Source of the DNA: Nocardia iowensis
GTDB lineage: Bacteria; Actinomycetota; Actinomycetes; Mycobacteriales; Mycobacteriaceae
NCBI RefSeq assembly: GCF_019222765.1
Contig: NZ_CP078145.1
Coordinates: forward strand, 7,688,001-7,752,000
Direction of reading: 5' to 3'
DNA: 64,000 bases
Shown: in pieces, positions 47,641 through 56,020 of the stretch
How positions within the stretch are numbered: position 1 is the first letter of the stretch
Layout of the letters: every line of letters begins with the position of its first letter
Translations under genes and position numbers: made by a program
The notes under the pieces: generated by a model
The model's input: only the letters and a program-made list of their open reading frames with translations
Told to the model about the DNA's origin: nothing
The model's database searches: none

Positions 47641-48855
47641 TTACCGGACCGCCGTGGTGACCAAGGCATTGCTGATCACATCGGCCACCTTCACGAGATC
47701 ATCCCGGTCGTGTGAAGCCGACACGCACACCCGCAGCAGCGCCCGGTCCTTGGGCACCGCCGGATACATCGCGATGCCGACGTAGGTACCGCCGCGCAGG
47801 ATCTCGTTCCATACCGCGATCGCCTGTTCGTCGTCGCCGATGACAACGGGCAGGATGGGCGACCAATGGTCGGTCGCCCCTTCGACTTTCACGCCCTTGT
47901 CGTCGAGCAGGGTGGTCAGGGTGCGCGCCGCGTCCTCGACCCGCGCGGCCAACACCTTTCCCTCCTCGCTCATCACGATGCGGATGGCCTCGTTGGCGGC
48001 CGCGACGCTGGCCGGTGTCGCCGAGGTGCTGAAGATCAGACTGCGCGCCGCGCCCCGCAGTCCGGCAATGAGATCCGCTGAACCGACGATGAATCCGCCG
48101 GTGCTGCCGAGCCCTTTCGACAGCGACCCCATGAGCACATCGACCTCGGGGAGCACCCCGCATTCCTCGGCCCAGCCGCGGCGGTGCTCGCCGTAGATGC
48201 CGAGCGAATGCGCTTCGTCCACCATGATCGCGGCGCCCGCGCTCTTGGTGACGGCGACGATATCGGCCAGCGGCGAAAGGCTGCCCTCCATCGAGTAGAG
48301 CCCGTCCACGATGACCAGTACGTCGCCGGAGGTGTTGCCGACCTCGGCGAGGGCCGCGCGCAGGCTGTCGACGTTGTTGTGCTCGAACCGCCGCAGCCGC
48401 GCACCCGATTGCCGTACGCCATCGATGATCGAAGCGTGCGCGTAGGCGTCGACGACGGCGGTGTCCTCCCGCCCGAGCAGCGCGGCAATCGTGCCGACAT
48501 TGGCGGTATACCCGGAGGTGAACACCAGCGCGCCATCGGTCCCATACCACTGGGCAAGTCGCTCTTCGATATCGACATGCAGTTGCACGGTGCCGTTGAG
48601 CAATCGGCTGCCGGTCGTCGCGCTGCCGAACTCGTGGATGCCGCGGTTCGCCGAATGCAGCACCCGCGTCTCCGCGGCCAACCCGAGGTAGTTGTTGGAG
48701 CCGAACATCATTACCTGCCGGTCTTCCATCTGCACGGAGGCTCCGACGGCGGACTGCATTGTTCGGAAGAACGGAGAAATGGACTTCTCCTCGAGCTCAC
48801 AGATCAGCCGTGGCAGGGACTTGGCTGCGAGCCGTTCGATCAGGTTATGCGACAT
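47641..48855 (-). CDS. Alpha-oxoamine synthase (AONS/KBL-like PLP enzyme)
   Basis: The 404-residue fold-type I PLP enzyme decarboxylatively condenses an acyl thioester with an amino acid to an alpha-amino ketone. Signature residues: FGSNNYLGL near residue 50, TGSRLLNGT near 79, DAYAHASIIDG near 138, DEAHSLGIYGEHRRG near 216, and the PLP lysine in GSLSKGLGSTGGF near 246. It resembles 8-amino-7-oxononanoate synthase, but bioB lies 25 kb away and no bioA/D is present, so a role in a specialised product is at least as likely. It follows the flavoprotein gene by 72 bp and ends at a terminator. Confidence 0.87.
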   Translation of the reverse strand: MSHNLIERLAAKSLPRLICELEEKSISPFFRTMQSAVGASVQMEDRQVMMFGSNNYLGLAAETRVLHSANRGIHEFGSATTGSRLLNGTVQLHVDIEERLAQWYGTDGALVFTSGYTANVGTIAALLGREDTAVVDAYAHASIIDGVRQSGARLRRFEHNNVDSLRAALAEVGNTSGDVLVIVDGLYSMEGSLSPLADIVAVTKSAGAAIMVDEAHSLGIYGEHRRGWAEECGVLPEVDVLMGSLSKGLGSTGGFIVGSADLIAGLRGAARSLIFSTSATPASVAAANEAIRIVMSEEGKVLAARVEDAARTLTTLLDDKGVKVEGATDHWSPILPVVIGDDEQAIAVWNEILRGGTYVGIAMYPAVPKDRALLRVCVSASHDRDDLVKVADVISNALVTTAVR

Positions 48856-48927
48856 CCTAAATCATGCTTTCGTTCGATAGTTTGATACAGATCGGCAGCA
48901 TTCAGCAACCGGATGTGGGGCCGAGAA

Positions 48928-50052
48928 TTACACGAATCGGAACTCGCGCTCGTTTCGCAGCCAAGCGACGAGGTTCGCACCCGAGTCACGCATCGATGGC
49001 GGATGGAATCGGTGGACAGTGCACACTTCCGCCAGGTACCCGATATCGGGATTCCGCATATAGGCGATGCCGCCCGCGGCCATTTTGACCTTCCCGACGA
49101 GGGAATCGATGCAGTCGTCGAACGCCTCGCGCAACGCGAGCAACTCCGCGGCCGAGTCGGCGGTGACCGGCTTCGCGTCGAGCTCCGCGGCCAATCCGAT
49201 CAGCGAGTTCTCCACGGCGGGCAGGAAACCCGCCATGCCGGCTACGCCCTTGGGATCGACATTGCCCTCCCGGGCCAGCGTGTCCCGCAGCAGCGCGTAC
49301 GCCGCGCCCAGGTAGGTGCCGAGGATGAGCAGGCCGAACCACTGGTAGCCGAGCAATTCGGTCTCGCCGGTGTCGTCGAGCGCGTTCTTGATCACCATTT
49401 CCTCGGCGCAGAACACCCCGTCGAGTTCGACAAGGCATGACTCGGCCCCGCGCAACGTGGTAGCGCGCCAGAACGGCCGCACGGTCAGGTTCTCCGCGCT
49501 CGCGGGCACCAAGGCGATCGCCCGCTCGCCCGTGTCCAGCTCGACACTGGCGACGATCACATCCATCGATTCCGCCAGCGAGCACGGCGCCTTACGACCG
49601 GTCAGCAGATAGCCGCCATCGCATTTGGTCGCCCGCATGGTGGGGTGAAAGATGGAACCGCCCGGCCTGCCCTCGGAGAAACCGGAGGCGAGCACCTGCC
49701 GGTCGACGGCCAGCTGCCGGATCATTTGCCGCTCGGTCTCGGTGGCCTGCTCCGCGAACTCGGCAAGGGCCGCGATGGACAGATGATGCATGGTCGTTGC
49801 CGCGCCGAGCGCGGGCGCGATCGAGCCGATCGCGATGTGCACCTGCACCGCCTCGACCGCCGTCGCGCCGAGACCACCCAGGTCGCGCGGCGTGCAGAGG
49901 AGCGGTCCATCGTTTCGAACCCACGCCGGAATGAGGCTGCGTTCATCGCGATCGGCAATCGATTCGCCGCTCGCGTCGAGTTCGTCGAGCAACCCTGGAA
50001 GCAGACGTTCCGTCGTTTCCCGAGCTGCGGCCAGGGTGGACTTGGCAGCCAT
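48928..50052 (-). CDS. Acyl-CoA-dehydrogenase-fold flavoprotein, candidate N-oxygenase or nitrososynthase-like enzyme
   Basis: The 374-residue protein has the acyl-CoA dehydrogenase layout: helical N domain, central beta domain with FSEGRPGGSIFHP and GYLLTGRKAPCSLAES near residues 125-165, then a C-terminal four-helix domain. Where dehydrogenases have YEGT with the catalytic Glu, this protein reads VHRFHPPSMRDSG, so the normal base is absent. The same superfamily includes flavin amine oxygenases that act on vancosamine-type sugars (ORF36, KijD3, RubN8), and it sits beside such a sugar cassette; a different oxidation is also possible. AAGGGA supports ATG 50052. It has its own promoter region behind a terminator. 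Confidence 0.72.
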   Translation of the reverse strand: MAAKSTLAAARETTERLLPGLLDELDASGESIADRDERSLIPAWVRNDGPLLCTPRDLGGLGATAVEAVQVHIAIGSIAPALGAATTMHHLSIAALAEFAEQATETERQMIRQLAVDRQVLASGFSEGRPGGSIFHPTMRATKCDGGYLLTGRKAPCSLAESMDVIVASVELDTGERAIALVPASAENLTVRPFWRATTLRGAESCLVELDGVFCAEEMVIKNALDDTGETELLGYQWFGLLILGTYLGAAYALLRDTLAREGNVDPKGVAGMAGFLPAVENSLIGLAAELDAKPVTADSAAELLALREAFDDCIDSLVGKVKMAAGGIAYMRNPDIGYLAEVCTVHRFHPPSMRDSGANLVAWLRNEREFRFV

Positions 50053-50264
50053 TCTTGTTCCCTTCTTGCCAGCAAAAATTATGTGCAAGCACGCGCCATA
50101 TTTAATGCCAGCATAGCCAAGTCACGTTGTGCCGCAAGAGATTACGATTCCGCACGCGACGCGTAGTCGATTACGCATCGCCCGCGGTAGATATGCGTCA
50201 CCGGCGCACCGCTGCCGATATTCGACAACCATTTCTCGGCACGCTCGAATGCGCCCACGCAAAA

Positions 50265-50299
50265 TTCCTGGTGCCGACGCACAGCGTCGACACCAGGAA
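50265..50299 (-). terminator. Intrinsic terminator after the MFS exporter gene
   Basis: The hairpin has a 16-bp stem with one mismatch (50265-50280 with 50284-50299) and a 3-nt loop, followed on the minus strand by TTTTGCG. It begins 13 bp past the exporter stop and separates it from the flavoprotein/oxoamine-synthase unit. The remaining 50053-50264 is relatively AT-rich and should hold that unit's promoter. Confidence 0.87.
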
Positions 50300-50312
50300 G
50301 AAAAGCTACCGA

Positions 50313-51872
50313 TCAAAGAGCGGTTTTCACCGGCACTTCTTCGGTCTTGATCGACCGGCGAGCCAGCAGCGGCACGACGACGGCCAAGCCGAACATGATC
50401 GCGGCGGCCGCGACCGCGGCGACCGAGAAGCCCGACGCGAAGGCCGACCGCGCGTTGTCCAGCAGCGCACCTCCCACCTCCGCGGGGAGCTGTCCGGCGA
50501 CTTGATGGGCCCCCGCGAGGGTGTCCTCGGCCGCGTCGCTGGCTTCGGCCGGCAGCCCCGCGGGAACGTCCACCGACAGGCGGTAGACGGCCGCGCCGAT
50601 CGACCCCAGAATCGCGATGCCGAGCGCGCCACCGAGTTCGGATCCGGTCTCCGAGATCGCCGAGGCCGCGCCGGCGCGATCCGGTGGCGCTTCGGAGACA
50701 ACGGATTCGGTGGCCGGGGTGATGACGATGGTGGCGCCGAGACCCAACAGCATGCCACCGGCCAACAGGATCCATACCCCGTCCGACGCCCGGCTGGCGC
50801 TGAGCACCAGTAGGGCGATCCCGGAGATCACGAAGCCGACCGACAGCGTCGCCGGGGTTCCGATGGCCTTGAGCAGTGGCGGCGCCGACATGGCGCCGAT
50901 GGCTGCGGCGACGGTCATCGGGAGCATCCACAGCGCGGACTCGAACGGACCCATATCCAAGATCAACTGCAGGTACTGCGCGAAGAACAGGTTCGGACCC
51001 ATCATCGCCAGCATCCCCACCGTCACCGCGACTACACCGGCCAGGAATGCCGGGTTGCGGAACAATGTGGCATCGACCAGCGGCACCGGGGTACGCCGTT
51101 GTTGCAGCACGAAGACCGCGATGAGGGCAAGCCCGGCCAGCAGCGACACGACGCTGGCCCGGTCGAGTCCCGCTATCTCGGCACTGTGTTTCAAGGCGTA
51201 CACACTCGACAAGATCGCCGCCAGCAGCAATACCGCGCCGACGAGGTCGAACCGCGAGTTCACCGGGTTGGCGTACTCCGGCACCAAGAACGGCGCGAGG
51301 ACCAGCAACACGACGATCACCGGCACGTTGATCAGGAACACCGAGCCCCAGCTGAAGAAGTCCAGCAGCACACCGCCGAGAACCGGTCCCAGCGCGCCGC
51401 CGCCGACGAACGCGGCCGTCCAGATGCCGATGGCCTTGGTCCGTTCCTCGCCGTCCTCGAAGATGTTGCGGATCAGCGCCAAGGTGGACGGCATCAAGGT
51501 CGCACCGCCGATGCCCATCGCGGCCCTGGCCGCGATCAGCACGGCAGTGGTCGGCGCGAAGGCGGCGACCGCCGACGCCACGCCGAATATCGCCACGCCG
51601 ATGAGTAGCAGCCTGCGCCGACCGATCCGGTCACCGATATTGCCCATCACGATCAACAGGCTGGCCAGTACGAAGCCGTAACTGTCCATGATCCAGAGCA
51701 TTTGACTGCTGCTCGGCGCGAGATCCTTGCCGATGGACGGAATCGCCAGGTAGAGCACAGACATGTCCATCCCCACCAGCACGACGGGGATGACCAGGAT
51801 CGTTAGGGCGATCCAGCGTGCCGAGGCAGCCCGCGGCGGTGGCGCTGCCCCTTGTTGCGTCGAACCGAGCAT
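50313..51872 (-). CDS. MFS exporter, DHA2 (14-helix) family, probable product export/self-resistance
   Basis: The 519-residue transporter has 14 transmembrane helices with DHA2 motifs: VGMDMSVLYLAIPSI near residue 33, GNIGDRIGRRRLLLIG near 78, and ALGPVLGGVLLDFFSWGSVFLINVP near 160. It is of the SmvA/LfrA type that exports cationic drugs and natural products. It lies directly after the sugar operon in the same direction, which fits export of or immunity to the cluster product. A 19-bp TetR-type palindrome sits 35 bp upstream of its ATG, so it is probably separately regulated. A terminator follows. Confidence 0.92.
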   Translation of the reverse strand: MLGSTQQGAAPPPRAASARWIALTILVIPVVLVGMDMSVLYLAIPSIGKDLAPSSSQMLWIMDSYGFVLASLLIVMGNIGDRIGRRRLLLIGVAIFGVASAVAAFAPTTAVLIAARAAMGIGGATLMPSTLALIRNIFEDGEERTKAIGIWTAAFVGGGALGPVLGGVLLDFFSWGSVFLINVPVIVVLLVLAPFLVPEYANPVNSRFDLVGAVLLLAAILSSVYALKHSAEIAGLDRASVVSLLAGLALIAVFVLQQRRTPVPLVDATLFRNPAFLAGVVAVTVGMLAMMGPNLFFAQYLQLILDMGPFESALWMLPMTVAAAIGAMSAPPLLKAIGTPATLSVGFVISGIALLVLSASRASDGVWILLAGGMLLGLGATIVITPATESVVSEAPPDRAGAASAISETGSELGGALGIAILGSIGAAVYRLSVDVPAGLPAEASDAAEDTLAGAHQVAGQLPAEVGGALLDNARSAFASGFSVAAVAAAAIMFGLAVVVPLLARRSIKTEEVPVKTAL

Positions 51873-51906
51873 CCTCTGAGCTCCAATCGTCCTGAGATGA
51901 CCGCGT

Positions 51907-51925
51907 ATTAGATCACTGTTCTAAT
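51907..51925 (-). promoter_or_regulatory. Candidate TetR-type operator of the MFS exporter
   Basis: ATTAGA at 51907-51912 is the exact reverse complement of TCTAAT at 51920-51925, with 7 bp between. The site is AT-rich and lies 35-53 bp upstream of the exporter ATG, in the promoter position. It is 19 bp long but does not match the iron-box (IdeR) consensus. No TetR gene adjoins it in the window. Confidence 0.55.
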
Positions 51926-51977
51926 TTAGTGCTTCGGCGGCACAGAGTAAAGACACAGTCAAGGATCAATCCTGGAA

Positions 51978-53234
51978 TCAGAGCAGCCGCACGTCCGGTA
52001 CGTAGACGAGCCAGCGGCCACCGCGCGCCGCGAATTCCCGCTCGTTGGCGATGATTTCCTCGGCGTGGTTCCACGCGAACAGCACCACGCGCTCGGCGCC
52101 GTACGCCGCGAACTGCGCGGCGGGCAGGACCGGAATATGGGAACCCGGCATCAGGCGGCCCGTCTTGGCCGGGGTCGTATCGAACACGCACGGCACGAGA
52201 TCCGGTCCGATACCCGCGTAGTTCGTCATCGTCGCGCTCTTGGCGGTGGCGCCGTATCCGGCCACCCGCACACCGCTGTCGCGCAGCTCCTCGAGCCGGT
52301 CGACGAGGTCGTGACAGATCTTGTCGACCTCGGCGGCGAACTTCTGCAGCGTCGACAACTCGGCCAGGCCGTGCTTGTCCTCTGCGGCGATGAGCTCGGC
52401 GACCGCATCGGTCGGCGTGCGCGCACCGGCCCGCGCGATGGTGTACCGCACCTCGCCCCCGTGCACCGGAAGGCGGAGCACGTCGACGAGCTCGAAGCCG
52501 AACTGCCGGGCCATCGCCGCCACCGACCGCGCCGAGAACAGGTAGAAGTGCTCGTCGTAGATCTGGTCGAACGAGGTCTTCTCGACGATGTCACCCAGGT
52601 AGGGGTCCTCGAACACGAACACGCCGTCGGGGGCCAGCAGCGCATCGACACCGCGGAAGATCGAATCCAGATACGGGATGTGGCAGATCGTGTTCGCCGA
52701 GAAGATGACGTTCGCGGGCCCGTCTTTCGCGGCGATGTCCGCGCCGACGGACTCCTCGAAGAAGTCCGAGCGCACCCGGATACCGGCGGCGCGGGCCACG
52801 TCCGCGACCCCGCCGCACGGTTCGACGCCGAGGTGGCGCACGCCTGCCGCCTTGATGGTGCTGAGCATGGTTCCGTCGTTGGACCCGATCTCCACGATGA
52901 ACGGGTCCGGTCCGGTCAGTTCCGACTCCAGGAACCCCGCCGCGGTGCGCGAAAAGTGGTCCCGCATCCGGCTCGAGCCCGAGGACACGTAGGGATAGGA
53001 GTCATTGAACATCCGCTCCCGCGGCACCTCCTCCAACTGCTGCACCATCGCGCACGACTCGCACACGCCGACCCGCAGCTGGTAGAAGAACTCGTCGGCT
53101 ACCTCCTCGGGGGTCAGAAAGGCGTCGGAGAGCGGCTGGCGGCCGAAGTCCATGAACTCCTGCACGGTTCCACCACAAATACGGCACATGTTTCCTCTAT
53201 CGGTCGAAAATGGCTGTTGCACAAAGTCGTTCAT
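51978..53234 (-). CDS. NDP-hexose 3-C-methyltransferase (EvaC/TylCIII-like)
   Basis: The 418-residue SAM enzyme has the three-part sugar C-methyltransferase architecture: an N-terminal zinc domain with MCRICGG and CESCAMV (residues 16-60), a SAM domain with PFIVEIGSNDGTML near residue 110 and a conserved EHFYLFSARSVAAMA near 225, and the C-terminal domain with GYGATAKSATMTNY near 325. Such enzymes methylate C-3 of NDP-4-keto-deoxysugars, giving the branched methyl of vancosamine or mycarose. It overlaps the ketoreductase gene by 4 bp and is the last enzyme gene of the sugar cassette. Confidence 0.92.
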   Translation of the reverse strand: MNDFVQQPFSTDRGNMCRICGGTVQEFMDFGRQPLSDAFLTPEEVADEFFYQLRVGVCESCAMVQQLEEVPRERMFNDSYPYVSSGSSRMRDHFSRTAAGFLESELTGPDPFIVEIGSNDGTMLSTIKAAGVRHLGVEPCGGVADVARAAGIRVRSDFFEESVGADIAAKDGPANVIFSANTICHIPYLDSIFRGVDALLAPDGVFVFEDPYLGDIVEKTSFDQIYDEHFYLFSARSVAAMARQFGFELVDVLRLPVHGGEVRYTIARAGARTPTDAVAELIAAEDKHGLAELSTLQKFAAEVDKICHDLVDRLEELRDSGVRVAGYGATAKSATMTNYAGIGPDLVPCVFDTTPAKTGRLMPGSHIPVLPAAQFAAYGAERVVLFAWNHAEEIIANEREFAARGGRWLVYVPDVRLL

Positions 53235-54259
53235 CGGGAGTCCGCCGGTTGCTCGACGAGCACCGGCGCAACCTGTTCGCGGTCACCGGCGCAGAAGGCG
53301 ACCATGCGACGCAGCGCGTCGTCCAGGTCGACCCGCGGCGACCAGCCGGTGACCGCACGGAAGGCCGAGGAATCGACCGTGACGCTGCGAAAGTCCCCGG
53401 GCGCGGCATAGTCGGGCGCTGCCACCGACACGACGGGCACCGCCGCGCCGGTGTACTCGGCCGCGACATCGGCGATCGTGGCGAACACCTCGCCGAGCGG
53501 AGATCCGGTCCCCGACCCGACAAGCCAGGCGCGCCCGCACAATTCGTCCACGTGATCGCACGCCGCCACCAGGGCTCGAGCGACATCCTCGACGAAGAGC
53601 AGATCCCGCCGCACCGATCCGTCATGCCACATCGTCAGCGGTTGGCCGGCCAGCGCCCGCCGGGCCATCGTGGCGACGACGCCCCGATCGCTGACCGCCG
53701 CGTGCGGGACGAATCCGAAAATCGTCGGCAGCCGCAGCGAGGTGGCCGTCAGCACCCCGTCGTCGGTCGCCGCGAGCAGCAATTGCTCGGCGGTCAGCTT
53801 CTGCCTGCTGTATTCCTCGGCGGGCCGGTCCGGCTCGGATCCGTCGAGGATCTCCTTCTCGGTCACGCCGACTTGCGTTGTCGTGCCCGCGAAGACGACG
53901 CGCGGCAGGGTGCGGGAGCCGCCGTGTTCGGTCGCGGCGTCGATGAGGTCGCGGACCACACCCACATTGACCCGTTCCGCTTCGGTGTCTCCGGCATCGA
54001 TCCGCCAGGTCGACGCGCCCGCGATATGCGCGACCGTATGGACAACGATGTCGGTGTCCGCGATGGCGGCGCGCACCGCACCGGGCGCGGTGAGGTCGAG
54101 CGTGCACACCTCGATATCGGCGACGGCGGCGGCGGGCACGGGCGCGGGCCTGCGGGAGATGGCCCGAATCCGGATGGGACGCATGGCCAATTCGCGCAGC
54201 ACGGCCGAGCCGACGAAGCCGCTGGCACCGAGAATCGTGACATGTTCCGGGGTTGTCAT
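53231..54259 (-). CDS. NDP-hexose 4-ketoreductase (EvaE-like, epimerase/dehydratase family)
   Basis: The 342-residue extended SDR has the NAD(P) motif ILGASGFVGSAVL near residue 10, VVHTVAHIAG near 75, and YxxxK as EYSRQKL near 150. In deoxysugar cassettes this type reduces the C-4 ketone in the last step. ATG 54259 overlaps the stop of the epimerase gene (ATGA) and is preferred over GTG 54265. The C terminus overlaps the C-methyltransferase start by 4 bp. Assignment as 4-ketoreductase rests on the family and its place in the cassette. Confidence 0.85.
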   Translation of the reverse strand: MTTPEHVTILGASGFVGSAVLRELAMRPIRIRAISRRPAPVPAAAVADIEVCTLDLTAPGAVRAAIADTDIVVHTVAHIAGASTWRIDAGDTEAERVNVGVVRDLIDAATEHGGSRTLPRVVFAGTTTQVGVTEKEILDGSEPDRPAEEYSRQKLTAEQLLLAATDDGVLTATSLRLPTIFGFVPHAAVSDRGVVATMARRALAGQPLTMWHDGSVRRDLLFVEDVARALVAACDHVDELCGRAWLVGSGTGSPLGEVFATIADVAAEYTGAAVPVVSVAAPDYAAPGDFRSVTVDSSAFRAVTGWSPRVDLDDALRRMVAFCAGDREQVAPVLVEQPADSR

Positions 54260-54867
54260 TGCCACAGTTCGGCCTCGACTTTCAGGCAGGCCCGGTAGTC
54301 GGGCAACAAGTCCCGCTCACCGGCTTGGGCCAGGGTGGGAGCGATCAGATCGCGCTTGGACTGCGCGATCCCCATGTCCCACGGAATGGGCAGGCCCAGT
54401 TCGGGATCCAGCGGTGAGACAGCGCGCTCCTGTTCTGGGACATACTCTTCGGACATCACGTAGACGATCACCGAATCGTCCGCGCGGGACAGGAAGGCGT
54501 GCCCGACGCCGACCGGGATGTAGAGCGCACGGCCGCCAGGGCCACCGAGTTCCGTTGCGTCCCACTGGCCGAAGGTGGGCGAGCCGACACGCAAATCGAC
54601 CAGGTAGTCGGTGACTCGACCGCGCGGGCAGTACACGTACTTCGCGCGTCCCGGCGGCGTGGTGGTGTAGTGGATGCCACGGAGCACCCCACGCGCGGAG
54701 ACGTTGAAGCTGATGTCTTTCACCGGAAACAGCGGTCGCCCCAGCGCGGATCGGAAGGCGGACTCGCGGAACGGGGTGGTGAACAAGCCGCGGCCGTCCC
54801 GATAGACGGGCGCGGTGAACTCGAAGGCGCCTTCGATGCCGCATTCCTTGAACCCCGGTCCTTCCAT
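54256..54867 (-). CDS. NDP-4-keto-hexose 5- (or 3,5-) epimerase (EvaD/RmlC-like)
   Basis: The 203-residue cupin-fold epimerase has the RmlC landmarks: DISFNVSARGVLRGIHYTT with the catalytic His near residue 53, GRVTDYLVDLRVGSPTFGQW near 75, GVGHAFLSRADDSVIVYVMSEEYVPEQER near 115-145 containing the catalytic Tyr, and PLDPELGLPIPW. In vancosamine pathways the homolog (EvaD) inverts C-5 to give the L-sugar. The start is ATG 54867, with a longer open frame behind it. It is 40 bp downstream of the aminotransferase stop and overlaps the ketoreductase. Confidence 0.9.
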   Translation of the reverse strand: MEGPGFKECGIEGAFEFTAPVYRDGRGLFTTPFRESAFRSALGRPLFPVKDISFNVSARGVLRGIHYTTTPPGRAKYVYCPRGRVTDYLVDLRVGSPTFGQWDATELGGPGGRALYIPVGVGHAFLSRADDSVIVYVMSEEYVPEQERAVSPLDPELGLPIPWDMGIAQSKRDLIAPTLAQAGERDLLPDYRACLKVEAELWQ

Positions 54868-54907
54868 CACCGGACGCCCCCGGCCCGGCGACCGACTCGC
54901 TGCCTCG

Positions 54908-56020
54908 TCATAGCGACCCGACCACCGTACGGACCGACTCGATGACATGATCCTGCTCGGCCTCGGACAGCGACGGATACATCGGCAGCGAGAAGATCTC
55001 CCCCGCCAACCGCTCGGTGACCGGCAATGACCCAGTGCGCCAACCGAAGTGGGCGAAGCCGCTCATCGTGTGCACCGGCCACGGGTAGCTGATGTTGAGA
55101 GATATGTCGTGCGCGTGCAGCGCCTCGATGATGGCGTCGCGGGCCGGGTGGCGCACCACGTAGACGTAGTAGACGTGGGTGTTGCCCGGATTCGTCACCG
55201 GCAGCCGCAGCCCGTCGAGGTCGCCGAGGTACTGCTCGTACCGGCGGGCCACCCGGTTGCGGCCGTCGATGTACTCGTCGAGCCTGCGCAGTTTGCGTCG
55301 CAGGATTTCCGCCTGCAGTTCGTCGAGCCGGGAGTTGTGGCCCGGCGACTGCACGACGTAATACACCTTTTCCATGCCGTAGTAGCGCAGCTTCCGAAGG
55401 TTCTGGTGAACCGTCTCGTCGGCGGTGACCACCGCGCCGCCGTCGCCGTAGGCGCCGAGCACCTTGGTCGGATAGAAGGAGAAGGCCGCTACGTCGGACA
55501 TCGTGCCCGCCATCCGCCCGTGCTGTCGTGCGCCATGGGATTGCGCGCAGTCCTCGAGGATCTTCAGGCCGTGCTCGGCGGCCAGGCGCTCCAGCGGCGC
55601 CATGTCCACGCACTGCCCGTAGAGGTGCACCGGCACAATCGCCTTGGTGCGCGGAGTGATCGCGGCGGCCACCTGATCGGTGTCCATCAGGAAATCCTCG
55701 TCCCGCACGTCGACGAAGACCGGTGTCGCGCCCGCACCGACGATCGCCACCACGGTCGGCGCCGCGGTATTGGACACGGTGATCACCTCGTCGCCCGGCC
55801 CGACACCGATCGCCTCGAGCCCGAGCTTGATCGCGTTCGTGCCGTTGTCGACGCCGGTGGCGAAGGGCAGACCGTGGTAGGCCGCGAACTCCGCCTCGAA
55901 CCCCTGCACACTCGCCCCGAGGACGAGTTGCCCTGAGTTGAACACGGTTTCGACGGCATTGAGGATGTCGTCCTTCTCCTTGGCGTACTCGCCGAGGTAG
56001 TCCCACACACGGGTGGTCAT
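54908..56020 (-). CDS. NDP-sugar aminotransferase, DegT/DnrJ/EryC1/StrS family (EvaB-like)
   Basis: The 370-residue PLP enzyme has [17 protein letters not shown] near residue 30, [20 protein letters not shown] near 55, [12 protein letters not shown] near 130, the PLP lysine in [20 protein letters not shown] near 185, and [20 protein letters not shown] near 230. The pattern fits sugar 3-aminotransferases such as EvaB, giving the 3-amino group after 2-deoxygenation. GGAGG precedes the ATG, which overlaps the 2,3-dehydratase stop by 4 bp. A larger in-frame reading runs through that gene but is not coding. Confidence 0.92.
   Translation of the reverse strand: MTTRVWDYLGEYAKEKDDILNAVETVFNSGQLVLGASVQGFEAEFAAYHGLPFATGVDNGTNAIKLGLEAIGVGPGDEVITVSNTAAPTVVAIVGAGATPVFVDVRDEDFLMDTDQVAAAITPRTKAIVPVHLYGQCVDMAPLERLAAEHGLKILEDCAQSHGARQHGRMAGTMSDVAAFSFYPTKVLGAYGDGGAVVTADETVHQNLRKLRYYGMEKVYYVVQSPGHNSRLDELQAEILRRKLRRLDEYIDGRNRVARRYEQYLGDLDGLRLPVTNPGNTHVYYVYVVRHPARDAIIEALHAHDISLNISYPWPVHTMSGFAHFGWRTGSLPVTERLAGEIFSLPMYPSLSEAEQDHVIESVRTVVGSL

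Noticed and set aside
47641..48855. Call as bioF of the biotin pathway
   Set aside because: bioB is 25 kb away on the other strand and no bioA/D adjoins it; the gene is paired with a flavoprotein at the edge of a metabolite cluster. Kept as a general alpha-oxoamine synthase.
51907..51925. IdeR iron box controlling the cluster
   Set aside because: The palindrome is 19 bp long but lacks the TTAGGTTAGSCTAACCTAA pattern; no other iron box was seen in the cluster gaps within the window.
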